Positions 13,347-25,075 of a stretch of DNA of 64,000 bases are shown in pieces. The notes beneath the pieces are model-generated. The model searched no databases and was not told the DNA's origin. It saw only the letters and a list, made by a program, of their open reading frames with translations. Origin of the DNA: Cornus controversa (taxonomy: Eukaryota > Streptophyta > Magnoliopsida > Cornales > Cornaceae). The position numbers were made by a program, and so were the translations under genes. The stretch's first letter is position 1; every line of letters begins with the position of its first letter. The DNA lies in contig CM048846.1 of assembly GCA_026545225.1 (NCBI GenBank), positions 14,285,975 to 14,349,974 of the forward strand, given 5' to 3'.

Positions 13347-14046
13347 CTAAGAGACTTTCAATGAAACCAAGCTGTTGACATGGAATCCGTATGTGTATGC
13401 ATGTCTGTCATTCATGCCCAACACAAATGAAGAAACTTTTCCTGTCTTGAGGTTGTAAACAAGGTAAGTTTTAGATGTACCTACTAAACTGAAGATAACC
13501 AGCTCTCCATTTTTTAACGTGGCAATGGGAACCAAACAACGATCCAGAGACAAATTTTGTTTTGATAAGTAATGATCCAGAGACCTGAATTCACTTTTCG
13601 GGACATTAAATAAATATTTGCTCAATCATGCATCTTTGACTTCCATGATGGCACATACCGATCAAGGTTGGGCAAAAGTTTGATATCAATCTGTCTCCAA
13701 GCATTATCAGTACCCACGGATAATATTAAACAGACAGTAGAATCGTTTTCATCACAAATGAAAAGCATCACTTTGTATCTTCCGGTAGAGCGAACATATG
13801 TTATATGAGGATGACTTATATGCCATGTTTTAAAAAATGGGGGGAGGATCACTACTTGTTTCGTAATAGGATTTGTAACATAGCAAATGTGCTTATCCCC
13901 GATGTAAGACAAAACTAAACCATCACAACTACCAAAAATAAGCAGAGGAAGGCTGAGCCCTAAATCTCTTAACTGAATCAGTCCAATTTTAGAGTCAGAC
14001 CAGTCCAGAATCGGTTCAACAACATCCCAGTCTAGTCCAGTACATC
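13347..14046 (-). pseudogene. F-box-associated (FBA) domain gene remnant
   Basis: Read on the - strand, the frame from about 14046 gives GSCDGLVLSYIGD, then VTNPITKQVVILPPF, then GRYKVMLF and GTDNAWRQIDIKLLPNLD. This is the normal order of a plant F-box-associated interaction domain (substrate-recognition part of SCF ubiquitin ligases). After about 13622 that frame closes. The C-terminal FBA block continues in another frame (TLKNGELVIFSLVG, YLVYNLKTGKVSSF, HVNSLVSLK, stop at 13347). The NGVLYYLA-like stretch expected between them is not visible, so at least one frameshift or small deletion is present. No N-terminal F-box was found upstream before the sequence becomes repetitive. It is probably a decayed F-box gene copy; a distant first exon cannot be excluded. 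Confidence 0.7.
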
Positions 14047-14049
14047 AGT

Positions 14050-15600
14050 GCACCAGAGAACCGAAAAAAAAGAAAAACAGGAGATTTGTTGCTGTTTTGA
14101 CTAGACTTCAGTAAAGGTACACATGCTTCCTTGTGAATTGTTCTTATCTATACGTCGAGTCAATGAATTTACAAAAGCTCTTTATTTGAACTACAACCTA
14201 CCCTATTCTTTTATTTATTTTATTTTTTCTAACACCATTTTTGCACCCACTCTCTTTGCATTGAATTAGTTGGTTTTGTTAAGACAATCCGTTGCGAACC
14301 AACCACAATCACGAAACACAATAGAAAACGAAACAAACACAACACACAGAATAAAAGAATTTATGTGATTCGGCGATATGCCTACATCCATGACTTAAGA
14401 TCCGGTGACAATTTCACTATTCGAAAATAAAGAGATTAAAGTTTCAACCCCAAACGATAGCTCTCACTCTTTCTCTCTTTCTACATTTTCAGTGTTTTCT
14501 TTCTTAATCCCACTCTAAACCCTAGATGCCCTTATATACTGAGCTACAAGAGAGTCCTAATCAGGGTTCAAAACTTGTAAGCGAAAAACGGGTTATAAAA
14601 TTATTTTTCGGGGCAAATTTTTAGGGTTAGAAACGGATCCTTGAGACAAAATTCGGACCACAACAAAATAAATCTCCACCTTGACTCGAATTCTGCCAAG
14701 TTCCACAATCCCCCAGCTACTGCTTTCGCCTCATTCGCATGCTTCCAAGAGCCTCAGCAATTGCAAACACTAATCAAGCTCAGACAATGCCCTAGACCCC
14801 TGTGGCTTTGGGCCACACAAAACCCATTTTTTGGGTCAAAATCGGGTCGCAACGCAATCGGGCTGAGATAAATTCAGCCCACAATGTAACAAGTTCTCAC
14901 ATAGTGGTGCCTTCACATAATTTTCCTTACTGTTGTGACTCTGCCCGAGACAAAACTCAAGCCACAAGATAACAGATTCTCAGACAGTAGTGCCTTCACA
15001 TAATTTTTCTTACATGTATTTTGTTTCTTATGTGAGCATTGTTGTGATTATAATTTTGGGTTACTTAATTCTATTTTAGTAATATATTGGCATTTTGTCC
15101 TTAACCATTTTCATGGCCATACCATCCCCTTGAGACCACCACAACCACCCATGACTTATCTTACAATAGGAATGACACATTTGTCTCCCCAAAGTTTAGA
15201 TTGAGCACTAGAAATACTCACAGTTGTTATTATGACGAGTCCACATACCACTATCGTGACACTTTTGTTAGTCTAAGACCATCACGAGATCTTTACATGA
15301 GACAAACCAACTTTAGAGAGGGGTGAGTTCCATATTCTAGACAGCCTCTACCATATGTTTACCATCGAGTCACAAGTTATAGGTTTCTATATGAAGACTT
15401 TGAGGATTTACTTGAAATTGAAGAATTGCATGAGATGATCGCATGGATCATCAAACACCTTTTAGACCTCTAGTTGTCCAATCAAATTTTTAAACATAGG
15501 CATCTACCTAAGGCTTTAGGTGACCTAAACAAGACTGGACCAATCCCTGACCATATGAAAAATCAGATGGGCACATGAGACTTACTATAATGATGTAATC
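14050..15600. other. Repeat-like intergenic DNA, no gene recognised
   Basis: The segment holds stretches such as the run-up to AAATCTCCACCTTGACTCG (about 14671-14689) that look like terminal or untranslated parts of LTR elements. No clear LTR pair, primer-binding site or reading frame was found, and the short open frames show no recognisable domain. It may belong with the Gypsy remnant that follows. Confidence 0.35.
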
Positions 15601-17760
15601 CCATATGTATTCATGGGATAAGATGATTGGACAGGCACAAACAATTTATGCATATATCTCAAATGTGGAGAAAAAGTAGTCAAGATCATTATTGATGAAA
15701 GAAGTTCAATAAATGCAGTGTCGAAATTGGGTGTTGCAAGAACGAAACTAAAGCTTGAACCTCACTCACAACAATATAGGATGGCTGGGTTGATGAAAAT
15801 TTCTTGTCTGTCACATAAAAGTGTTTAGTTCATATTCAAATAGGTGAATACTCCAATGAGATTTGGTGTGATGTTTTACCTTTGACTATAGCATACGTGC
15901 TACTTGGTTACCCTTGGATCCATGCTTTAAATGTGACTCACCATAATTGATAGGCACTGAATGTTACACATTCTAGCCTCTTAACTTGCATATTTTATTC
16001 TCTTAGTGATAGATTTATTGTGATTTTATTTTATTTTAGTGTTTTTCTTATATTCAAGTCATTAACAGTAAATTCACTCAAACTATGACTTTTGAACTTT
16101 TAAAGATGATATTCAAGAGGGTTAGAAGAAGTCTACATCAATTGAACCAAGTCAAGTTAATATTTCAATTCAAAACAGCTCAAGGAAGAGCTCTAAAAAG
16201 AGTGCATACTTAAGGAAGTTATAGGGTGAAATCCAATTATGCAAAAAGGAAAGTTCTGAACCCGTTTTGATATTCTGGCGATAACTTCTTATTCGATTGT
16301 CAAAACGGCCCAAACATCATTGAAGAAAATTTGATTCTGGATGTTTTTGTATTTCACAAAAATTTCGTAAAATGGACATTTACTAAATCAAAATTTGGGC
16401 CAAAGTTTAGTAAAAAATCCACCTGATTGGAGCTGGGAAAACCCTAAGTCTCCTATTTTGATTTGGAATCGTGATGGTTCTTTTGAGATATAAAAGTTAT
16501 GACTTGGGGATCAACAGGGGGGAACCTAGAGAGCAGCTAAAGGGCAATTTGGAGGCTAATTTTCAGAGGAGAAGAGGCATGAAGATGATGTTCCTGTCAT
16601 TTATCAAGTCTCTAATGCAGAGCATGATCGGCTAGACCTCCACCTAAGGGATTGATGTAACTATAGCCAAGCTTCCATGGTTTGATTATATTTATTTATT
16701 GGGAATTTATAATTAATGTATGATGATTGCATAACTATATGTAATACAATAGTTGTACTATTGTATTTGATTTTCATGATTAAACTCAATTACTATGGAT
16801 TCTATTATTGTTTTAGATAGGGTTTTGTTGTGATTGATCTTAAATCACCTTTGTTTTTCGTGATTACAAATTTGATGATTATGAAATAATATTAATTGTA
16901 CATATAAATTAGGAATTTAATAGTTCATACCTAGGGAAGACGATTTATACTCCACCTTAGATTAAAATAATTAGGTAGACGATTCATACCAACTGAAAAT
17001 GGATTATGCTTAGTCTTAATTATATGGATTTTTTAGACGATATCGTTGTGTGCTTATAGTGACACGAATCATTATCATACATAAATTATTTTTCTCATGT
17101 TAAATATAATTGACCAGGGTTGTGATATTAGTGGTGAAATCAGTACCTTAGTCTCTTTCTCTTTATTATTTCAATTATATTAGTTGCACTTAACTTTTTA
17201 GTAATTTGAATTACATTTAAACAGTTAATCATTTAATTCTTTGAATCAAATTAGAAGTAATATGACAACTCAGTAATGTAACCGAACTTAATTACGTCAG
17301 TCCTTGAGGTTCGACACCATTTCAATAGGTATATAGTTTCAAGTACTATAGTAAAATGATCATGCTAAAGCCCGTGGATCCATCAATATGTGGTTCTAAA
17401 GCATTGCACAAGCCTTCTCATCAATCTTGTGATAACAAATGCATTTTGACAAAAAAAGAAAAAAGTGCCTCGGAAGGTTTCTCGTGTTGCATCCGAAAAT
17501 GTGTTTAATTCTTCACCATCTGAACTTAATATACATCATCCTATGCATCATAGGGAGTGTGTTAAACATGAACAACAAATTATTAGATTTTCAAAGAAAC
17601 ATTTCATTGTCAATAATTCTTCTATTGTGTCAAAAAGGGATGTTAAGTATAAAAGTCATTTTTGGAAAACACTTTGGACATTTTTGGGCACCAATTTGAA
17701 ATGACAATTGATTTGAGTAATAAAAATTATGAATTTACTACACATGCAGGTAGTTTAATA
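15600..17760 (+). mobile_element. Ty3/Gypsy retrotransposon fossil (protease-like and integrase-like pieces)
   Basis: This is a broken fossil. A retropepsin-like region lies at about 15640-15960 (IGEYSNEIWCDVLPLTIAY, then LLGYPWIH, in the usual Gypsy order). A piece resembling the C-terminal integrase core lies at about 17610-17705 (KSHFWKTLWTFLGTNLK). The segment between them, about 15950-17400, looks like inserted LTR-type repeat DNA starting near TTGATAGGCACTGAATG. The element carries many breaks and no matching LTR pair was recognised. It looks old. Confidence 0.6.
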
Positions 17761-18720
17761 GTGTTTGATTTTGAACTCTATTAGTTAGATGAGATTTAAA
17801 ATTTGTAAAATCTTACTGAATTAATATTGGGTTTGTTTTATGGGTTAGTATTGAGAGAACTTCAGTGTGTTCTTATTTTGCACCCAAAAAAAGGCTATGA
17901 ATGTTGTATTGGAACTTATCTAAGACTTGTAGAATCACTGAATGTTCTTCACTAATTTTTGGTTCGGTTGAGATTAACAAACAGGTTCAGGATATGTTCA
18001 GTTTTCTGACAATGGTGACTGACAATGATTAGGGGTTGTTTAGGTGGTAGGATTTTGTTATACACAAATGGTATTTAGTCTTTTCACTTCAGGTAAAAAT
18101 CTCTATATATATAAATATATAATACATGAGCATAAAAATAAAATCACATATTACCGTTACTCACTTAGACAACTGTCATTGATAAGGAAGGTAAATGGGA
18201 TTATGAAACAAAGAGAGGAGGTATGTGGAATATTGACAAATCTCCTTTTTTTTTTGTCTTCACATGTAGCAGCATAACTCCCACTATTTTTTGCGCAAAA
18301 ATTTATATTTATATATCTATTACATATATGTGTGTGTGTGTGTGTTTTTTTTTCACATAAACTTTTATAACTTTTACTACAAATTAAATTTTTTGATAAA
18401 ACCATTTCTATTATAAAGAGAATTCTGAAAGCTTCGATTTGAGTATCACTTTGGCTATGTTCCCACATAATTTAAAAAAAATTAAAATTATTAAAATATT
18501 ATTATTTTTTGCTAGCGAAAATCTGGAGAATCTATTGTGAGCCAAAAATTGAAAATTCTGACATGGTGATGTGACTGACTAGAATGCTGACATGTGGTTA
18601 GAATTTGAATTTGGATAACAACTATTAAAATACTTGTACGTGTCAATCATCATGCATAGTAAGAATGAATAAGGAAATTCTTGGAGTGAAATTTTGAATG
18701 AGTAAACAAAAAAGCAGTGG
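17761..18720. other. AT-rich intergenic stretch, nothing recognised
   Basis: No gene, RNA gene or clear element was found. A (GT)n tract near 18330-18344 and poly-T/poly-A runs are the only landmarks. Confidence 0.4.
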
Positions 18721-18724
18721 GGCA

Positions 18725-18860
18725 AGTCCACAGTGGCCTAGTGAATAAGTACCATTGCTTTGCACCCTGGACGCCCATGTTCAATTCCCCTCCCCTCTAA
18801 CTACTATCCCTTTAACATTGCATTCCATATATAACAACTTGACAATTAAATAAATAATGT
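18725..18860 (+). mobile_element. tRNA-derived SINE-like element
   Basis: An A-box-like motif TGGCCTAGTG (18734-18743) and a B-box-like motif GTTCAATTC (18779-18787) lie about 36 bp apart. The spacing and wording fit the internal RNA polymerase III promoter of plant tRNA-derived SINEs. The sequence between (GCTTTGCACCCTGG) and the following CCCCTCCCC also match the usual head of such SINEs. No tRNA cloverleaf is complete, so it is not a tRNA gene. The 3' border and target duplication were not resolved. Confidence 0.55.
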
Positions 18861-19029
18861 AATTATTTATCTATTTTTGCTTTCTTATTATTCCTCCATC
18901 TTCCTTGTCAGTACCATTGTACATTCTTCTCGTTAGGTATGGCGAATTGCAAGGTTTTAATAAGAAGGAAACGACAAATAGATATGGAAATGAACAAGTC
19001 CACAAGTGACGTCGTAGTTATGATATGCA

Positions 19030-19619
19030 TACACTCAGTTGTTAAGGGCTCAAGGCGTCGAATGTCTTCTAGAGTCTAAGTGCAAGGTGCAATATAAGGT
19101 GCGAGCTTGATCGAAGTAAGGCGCATGTGTAATACTAATACATATTCAAAAATATGTTATTATATTTATTCAGAATCATCCATTAACTGCAATTAATGTA
19201 AGCAATGAACCATAAATTTATGAATTTTTTTAAATATTTCATTAGAATAGACAATATGATATACGATATAGAACATTTTAATTTAGTAGTCATTAAATAA
19301 AAAAGAAAATGATATGAATAAATGATTAAAAATAAAAAGTGCGTCTTTTTTTTAGCCTAGAGCTTACTAAAAAGTGTAAGCCTGATTAAAAGGGCCTGAC
19401 CTATACTAGATTGAGGTGCTGTAGCTAAGCCTTGATGAGCCTAGTGCTTTTTTGGAGCTTAGGTGCACCTTTAACAACTATGCGTCCACCTAATGGCAAG
19501 AGTTTGGAAATATGAGTTGAGGCGCTCTAATTGAGCCTTAATGAGCTTGGGTCTTTTTTGGAGCCTATGGGCACCTTTAACAACTATGTGTCCACCCAAT
19601 GGCGAGAGTTTGGAAATAT
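19030..19619. repeat. MITE-like element with a duplicated right end
   Basis: The left side reads GTTGTTAAGGGCTCAAGGCG. The right side reads AGGTGCACCTTTAACAACTA, so the ends form an imperfect inverted repeat (GTTGTTAA and TTAACAAC). The right part occurs twice in tandem at about 19425-19510 and 19535-19619, sharing CACCTTTAACAACTATG and TCCACC followed by GAGTTTGGAAATATG. The element is non-coding and the family was not determined. Confidence 0.5.
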
Positions 19620-20063
19620 GTGTTTAGAGAGTTTAGACTTTTGGATTAGAGGACAATTGGCAAGACACTGGATTAAAGGTTGGATTTGACTTTGTATATA
19701 TGCTTTTCTTTTCTTGAAAATGATGTTTTGGGTTAAGGACTTGTTGATTAAGCAACTGTTTGTCGAAAAAGATTGGCAAAGAATTCTTAAAATTCTTCTA
19801 ACCTTAAGTCCAAATGAACAAAGTCAATTTTGGCTTTTTTTTCATCTAATGGAAAAATCAATGTGAAGTCAGCTTATCAGCTTGCTCTGAATTTAAAGAA
19901 AAGCAAGGCAGACGATGGTAGAGAAGGGAGTAGGCAGAGAGAGGGAGGCTTATCACCTTGGCAAAATGCCTTCGAGATCTAGGACTGAATTTATGTTTGT
20001 TGAAGAGTTGCCTGATTTCATTTGTGAAAAAGTTGCTATTAATTTATTATCCTAATTTAATTT

Positions 20064-20570
20064 AGGGTGAAGTGCAAAAAACACCATCACTATATACCAA
20101 ATGTGCAAAAAATCCCTGCAGTGTAAAAAAAAACCGTCACTATTTACAAAATGTGCAAATAAGGACATTTTGTCAATTTAACAACTAAAATGTCTAAAAC
20201 ACTCTTACACTTTAGTGTCATGTTTAGATGTCCAAAAAGGGCTCATCCGAATATTAATTTCTTATTTACTTATAAAATGTGCGAATACTCCTTTATTTCA
20301 CTCGTCGAGCCCATCTGAAATAATAAAATAATTAAAATATATTTTTAGTTAATATAAAAATAAAAAAAATAAGAAATATTGCATCCAAACATGATACAAA
20401 GGTTTTAAAGGTTGTGAGGGGCATTTTGATCATTTAAAAAGGAAATTTTGATGGAGGGGGGTGTTTACACATATTGTAAAAATGTAGGGAGGTTATATGC
20501 ACATAATAAACTGCATGAGAGTTTGTTGCACATTTTGTATAAAACGGAAGTGTTTTTTACACTTTACCCT
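20064..20570. mobile_element. Non-autonomous element with ~45-bp terminal inverted repeats
   Basis: The left end begins AGGGTGAAGTGCAAAAAACA. The inverted right end begins AGGGTAAAGTGTAAAAAACA, and both continue into ACAAAATGTGCAA or CAAATGTGCAA blocks. The interior is about 400 bp, AT-rich and non-coding. AATTTA-like sequence flanks both ends but an exact target duplication was not fixed. Long inverted ends suggest a Mutator-like MITE; this is inferred. Confidence 0.6.
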
Positions 20571-21179
20571 TCAATTTATAATATAATATCTATCTTTGCC
20601 TTGACAAAAAAAAGAAGATAAATATCTATTGGTGATGATGATCCGACATTTGCCACGTGTGCCCACGTGGCATTTTCTCAATACTACTTTAACTTTTCCA
20701 CAAAATCGAGGGGACGTGGCAACTAGGGTCCTCACCAAGGAAAGGACCTCGGGCTACCTTGCCTTTTGGAAATGACGCGAGGAGTATCAAAGAAGGCTCG
20801 CGGACCCCTCCAAGGAAAAGGCCTTAGGGTCTGGATTGGAATCCTTATCTTATATGATGTGCAAGTAGATGTTCTCTCTTCTGTCGAGGAGTTTCTCCCT
20901 ATGGATAAACCTCGATTTGCGACGAGCTCCTCTCTACGATCAAACATTACAGGAGGTCCTTTCTGCGGATCAACCTCATAATGCAAGGAGGCACTCCTCT
21001 CTATGGATAATCCTTGCGAAGAGTTCCTCTCTACAGACAAACCTTTAACAAGTCTTTTTCTTTCACTAGGATAAGCCTCGAATGGTGATGAGCTCCTCTT
21101 TACGGATAAACATCACAAAAGATCCTCTCTACGGATCAACCTCCATGTATCCTCTCTACGAACACTACAAGAAATTTAA

Positions 21180-21720
21180 TTTTTTCCCACGGAATATTTC
21201 GTAGTAAAAAGTCAAAATTTCGTGGCAAAAACTATTTTCCCACGAAATATTTTCGTAGCACCAACCGTTGCAATATGTGGCGTCTCTAATTGTAAATTTC
21301 AACGAAATCATATTTCGTGGCAAGTTATGGGATAATAGCGACGGAAATATTTCGTCGCAATACCTATTATTTACTACGGTAAAATTTCGTAGGTAATATA
21401 ATTATTTGCTACGATAATATTCCGTCGCTAATTCTTATTATTTCCCACGAAATAATATTCCGTTGGAAAAAAAATGTATTTGCTACGATAATATTCTGTC
21501 GCTAATTCTTATTATTTCCCACGAAATAGTATTTCATTGGAAATAAATGTATTTGCTACGATAATATTCCGTCGCAAATTCTTATTATTTTCCACGAAAT
21601 AGTATTCCGTTGGAAATAAATGTATTTGCTACGAAATTTATTCCGTCGCAAATTAGTAATTACTACGAATTAAAGCGTCGAAAATTAGTAATTACTACGA
21701 AAAAAAACCGTAGCAAATTA
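21180..21720. repeat. Left subterminal repeat array of the CACTA element
   Basis: It holds repeated words of the type TACGA, TTTCGTAG and CCGTCGC on both strands. Units starting TTTGCTACGATAATATTC recur at about 21405, 21479, 21552 and 21625 with a 73-74 bp period. In En/Spm elements such subterminal motifs bind the element's TnpA-like protein; that role is inferred here. Confidence 0.75.
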
Positions 21721-22009
21721 TAATTATTTTTTTAAAAAAAAATATAAAATAGTGATTATACAAATTTATATAATCACTAGTAATGCCCATTTCTCTTGCC
21801 TATGACATGAACAAACAACCTCCAAATAGACTAAACCATATATACTTCAATGTAGGGTATCAAACCAAACATACTTCAAAAACATCCTTGATAATTGCAA
21901 CAATTGAAACAAAAGTGCTAGTTTTTCAATGTTGGTTAAATTTTAAATAAATTATACAGAAATGCAAAAACAAATCCTATATTGTTTAATCAGTAATCCT
22001 ACCAAATTC

Positions 22010-22288
22010 CTAACAAGCTGCTACAAGTCCTGTGGAGATTATGAGAGCTTGAGCAGTAGGATTGAGATAGGCTCTAGCCCAAGGTAGCATCCTCACACTA
22101 GCCAACTGCATGTTCAAAATGTCATCAGTTAACATGTTAAATGATATGTGTGTGTGTGTCTATATATATATATATAACTAAAAAGAAATGGAAAGCTAGA
22201 GAGTAATTGTGGGGGAGAAGACTTACAGTTGGTATAGTTGTAGCAATACTAGCAACAATAGCCGCTTTAGCTCCTGAGATAACCCCTT
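22010..22288 (-). pseudogene. Captured ENOD93-like gene fragment (two exons plus intron) inside the CACTA element
   Basis: On the - strand, exon 22227-22288 (62 bp) encodes GVISGAKAAIVASIATTIPT. A canonical 121-bp intron follows (GTAAGT donor, TGCAG acceptor). Exon 22010-22105 (96 bp) encodes LASVRMLPWARAYLNPTAQA, then LIISTGLVAAC and a stop. This matches the core of early nodulin 93 proteins, small membrane-associated plant proteins with a conserved VPTLVAVR, PWAKANLNYTAQALIIS block. The frame is open across both exons and the splice phases agree. The first exon was not found, and the C-terminus ends early compared with remembered ENOD93 proteins. The retained intron points to DNA-level capture by the transposon. 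It is probably non-functional, but expression cannot be excluded. Confidence 0.75.
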
Positions 22289-24346
22289 CTGTGGTTCCAA
22301 TTGGATTTTATTTTAAATAAAACCAGTAGAGTTAGCAAGGATTAAAGGATATTAAAACAATATTTATTCTGCTAAAATGAAGGGAATTAATTAAATCAGT
22401 TTCAGATATTTCTTGATGGGAAGTATATTACTCTATTAAATAGGAGATATGATAGTTTTTAGCACCAAGTCACGTGGCCTTATATTAATATACGGTATAT
22501 AAATTCATGCTGATCGACCAGTAATCATCAATCTTGACCATAAGATCAGTCAAACTAAGGCTCAATTAAGTTTTTGTGCATCATTTTTTATTGAATAGCT
22601 CAATATTTAAGGAGGTTATAGTAGGTAGAGATCAGAATTTGCAGATTTCTATGGAACAACTAAACAAAAACAAAATCCAAGAGAGAGAGAGAGATTTAGC
22701 TAATTGGAAAGTTCGTAGCAGCAATAGCTTTAGCTAAAATATATTTAGAAAGTTATGATCACACAATAGTCATGATCATGTAGGAAAGATTATTTATGTA
22801 AGTATATATTCCTAGTTTTTGGCTACTACAGGAAACAAAAGTATTTATACATAGCATGGTTTAGTTTCAAAATGCTCCCAATTACTTAAACATTTCTTAG
22901 AAAGAAAAAAAAAATGCATGACATCATGATTTTTAGGATCCAATCTAAAGCTAATAAGACATTTCAGGCCACTAATTCTAAATATGATCATCTGACAGTA
23001 TAATTTAAATTTTGTTTATGTCATATAATTCATCATTTAACATGTAGAACTTTAATTTAAGCATATAGTAATTGTAATGTCCAACATAGATATCAAAAAG
23101 AACAAAGAACTAATAATTAACAAAAAGTGAACATGTGCAGTATATAATGTAAAAGAAATCACAAATAACAATGGCCAAGTATGTTAAATAACTCAAAGAG
23201 AAGTAAATGTAACAAAGAGTGCAAATGACAGCCAGAAAGGTTTCATAATCAAGATTCTAAGATGATTCAATAAGAATACGAGTACAGGGCAACAAGCACA
23301 CACAAGTGAACATGTGCAGTATATAATGTAATAAAGATCATCAAAGTCTTTAAAATTAATGATTTCCATGATTAGATTTAAGAATACTAATAAGAACATC
23401 AGACTACAAGGACAATAATGCATGCTATAATTATGTTCATAATATAAGAATATTATGTGATTTATCACAATAATCTTTGAGAGATAAAAGAAGACAGTTT
23501 ATCCTAAAACTAATTATCTGAGATCTAAAGGAAAAAATCTCATCACAGTGTGTGAAGAAAAACATGGCAAACCTACTTACCAAAAAAGAAAACATGAGCC
23601 AACCTATCCTTCCAAATAAATTGAAAGACTAAGAAAAAGTAAAAAGAAATTAGGGCTACACTTCAATTCTATTTGTTATTCAATAACCATAACACCATAT
23701 GTTCATAATACAAAATTAACCAAACAACTACAGGGGAGGGATGCTAAACAATTGAATATAATGAGTCAAGCGTAAATTTTCAACACAACCACCAGAAAAA
23801 TGAATCATTTTCTCTCTCTTTGAAATATATGCATCTAACCTAGTTCTTAATTACAAATTCCGAACAAAAAATTTATGAATACAATCAAATCAAAAATAAA
23901 AATAAATCTAACCTATTTCTTAGTTCCAAATTATACACAGAAAGTTTTTGAAAATACATCAATCTAACCCATTTCTTAGTTCCAAATTATACATGGAAAG
24001 TTTTTTGAAAATACATAAATCTAACCCATCAGTACAATAAAAGATCCATGAAACAAGAAAATTAGAACCATCACAAAACTACTCAAGGCAAACAAAACAC
24101 AACCCATATGATTAAATTTGACAAGTATTCATACAAATGCAATATGCAAATCCCTACAAGTATACAACCATCAACTCCGAAAGTCCCCCAAAAACACCTC
24201 AACTGAAAAATAGCTAATGCGAGATATATGTTTATATATATACACACACATATCACATATGTATATATCTATAGAGAGAGAAAGAAGTAACAGAGATCTA
24301 GGGGGAGGGAGTTACGAACCTCGGGCAAAATACAACTTCAAATAGA

Positions 24347-24460
24347 GGGTTAGGGCTTCGATTTTCGTTTGATCACGTTGACGAATGTTAGGCAAGGGTT
24401 AGGGCTTCGATTTTTGTTTGATCACGTTGATGAATGTCAGGCGAGGGTTAGGGCTTCGGT
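24347..24460. repeat. 49-bp tandem repeat within the CACTA element
   Basis: GGGTTAGGGCTTCG recurs at 24347, 24396 and 24445, each of the first two followed by a GTTTGATCACGTTGA block. This gives a 49-bp period with about two and a half copies. Confidence 0.75.
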
Positions 24461-24589
24461 TACCATGCTTTGATTGGAGGAGGGACACAGAGAGAGGGTT
24501 ACGGTATTAGACGAGGATGCCGTGTTTGGGTATCACCGCGGCAAGTTTAATTTATGATGGGTTATTTAATACGAATTTGTTTTTTGTAG

Positions 24590-25075
24590 AAAAAAAATTA
24601 GACTAGTTACTACGGATTCAGTATTTCGTAGTAAATAAATCTACTATTTACTACGAAATTGAATTCGTAGTAAATATGATAGGTTATTTACCACGAATTT
24701 ATTATTTCGTAGTAAATACTTTATTACTTATTACGAAATTGGATCCGTAGTAATAGGTATTTTACTATGGATTTAATTTTTCGTAGTAAATACCTTACTA
24801 TTTACTACGAAATTAGTTCCGTAGTAAATAACACATGCTATTTACTATGATTTTTTTTTCCGTAGCAAATAACTTACTATTTACTACGAAATTGAATCCG
24901 TAGTAATAGGTATTTTACTACGGATTTAGTTTTTTTGTAGTAAATACCTTACTATTTACTACGAAATTAACTCCGTAGTAAATAACACATGCTATTTACT
25001 ACGGATTTTATTTTCCGTGGAAAATACCTTACTATTTACTACGAAATTGAAACCGTGGGAAATGGTCTGTGGGAA
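24590..25075. repeat. Right subterminal repeat array of the CACTA element
   Basis: Words TTTACTACGAAATT and CCGTAGTAAATA alternate in both orientations, giving many short hairpins. A larger unit of about 150-170 bp, marked by AACACATGCTATTTACTA (near 24829 and 24983), occurs twice. It is the counterpart of the left array. Confidence 0.75.

Noticed and set aside
18725-18800. Possible functional tRNA gene
   Set aside because: A- and B-box motifs exist but acceptor and anticodon stems do not form; a SINE fits better.
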